Shown: positions 15,327-15,454 of the stretch, one piece after another
Numbering within the stretch: the first letter of the stretch is position 1
Layout: each line of letters starts with the position of its first letter
Assembly (NCBI GenBank): GCA_002358905.1
Contig: DEPT01000052.1
Coordinates: 1-15,454 of the forward strand
Length of the DNA: 15,454 nucleotides
Origin: Akkermansiaceae bacterium UBA3385
Lineage (GTDB): Bacteria > Verrucomicrobiota > Verrucomicrobiia > Verrucomicrobiales > Akkermansiaceae
Direction of reading: 5' to 3'
The notes under the pieces: model-generated
Seen by the model: only the letters and a program-made list of their open reading frames with translations
The model's database searches: none
What the model was told of the DNA's origin: nothing
Made by a program: the position numbers and the translations under genes

Positions 15327-15454
15327 ATGACAGCAGCCTCTGTATCTGGTCTTGTTCACTCAGTAGAATCCTGCGGCACGGTCGATGGACCGGGCATCCG
15401 TTTCATTGTGTTCCTTTCCGGGTGCAGTCTGCGCTGCCAGTATTGCCACAACCC
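15327..15454 (+). CDS. pflA: Pyruvate formate-lyase-activating enzyme, N-terminal part (cut by window end)
   Basis: Radical-SAM enzyme that uses S-adenosylmethionine and a 4Fe-4S cluster to abstract hydrogen from the PflB glycine, forming the active glycyl radical. Only 42 residues are inside the window. They contain SVESCGTVDGPGIRF, nearly identical to the E. coli PflA start, and the cluster motif C-x3-C-x2-C at Cys-33, Cys-37 and Cys-40 (CSLRCQYCHN). The start at 15327 gives the expected N-terminal length. The partner pflB is about 8.6 kb upstream rather than adjacent. The rest of the gene lies beyond the window; nothing suggests it is broken. Confidence 0.95.
   Translation, partial: MTAASVSGLVHSVESCGTVDGPGIRFIVFLSGCSLRCQYCHN

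Noticed and set aside
1..15454. CRISPR arrays, tRNA/rRNA genes, transposases or insertion-sequence ends
   Set aside because: No regularly spaced repeats, no cloverleaf-like sequence, and no transposase or integrase motifs were seen on reading the window. This was by eye, without a search tool.

Overview
All genes in this window lie on the + strand, at a moderately high G+C. The mix of genes suggests an anaerobic or fermentative Gram-negative-type bacterium: an E. coli-like pyruvate formate-lyase and its activase, exported proteins with signal peptides, and an AddAB-type repair nuclease. Promoters look like the sigma-70 type (TTGAC.. / TAnnnT, often with an extended -10 TG). Most start codons have no Shine-Dalgarno sequence. 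Verrucomicrobiota (Akkermansia-like) would fit, but this is inferred from style and gene content only; no marker gene in the window settles it.

Layout. (1) 1-1819: a putative promoter, then two closely spaced genes for small exported proteins of unknown function (358 aa, and 181 aa with a Cys-rich signal sequence). (2) 1918-4190: an exported M3-family zinc peptidase (oligopeptidase A/Dcp-like) ending in a perfect 12-bp hairpin terminator. (3) 4191-6755: a control region with two near-identical tandem promoters and several dyads, then pflB (753 aa, all catalytic motifs intact) and a 15-bp hairpin terminator. (4) 6776-13281: a promoter, then a two-gene operon for an AddB-like and an AddA-like helicase-nuclease, closed by a third terminator. 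(5) 13282-15265: a promoter, a ~280-nt leader with a small Cys-rich reading frame, and three tightly packed genes with no family I recognise; the middle gene is split by a frameshift at a run of seven C. (6) 15292-15454: a promoter placed so that the transcript should begin at or next to the ATG of pflA, which is cut off by the window end.

How the genes work together. PflA is the radical-SAM enzyme that installs the glycyl radical on PflB, so the two ends of the right-hand part of the window form one pathway (pyruvate + CoA to acetyl-CoA + formate). They are separated by about 8.6 kb holding unrelated repair and orphan genes, and each has its own promoter. AddA and AddB should form one heterodimer that resects double-strand breaks. 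The AddB partner has lost both its ATP-binding loop and the C-terminal cysteine cluster of the usual iron-sulphur staple. The best candidates for something undescribed are the orphan three-gene operon with its Cys-rich leader and C7 frameshift, and the doubled pflB control region.
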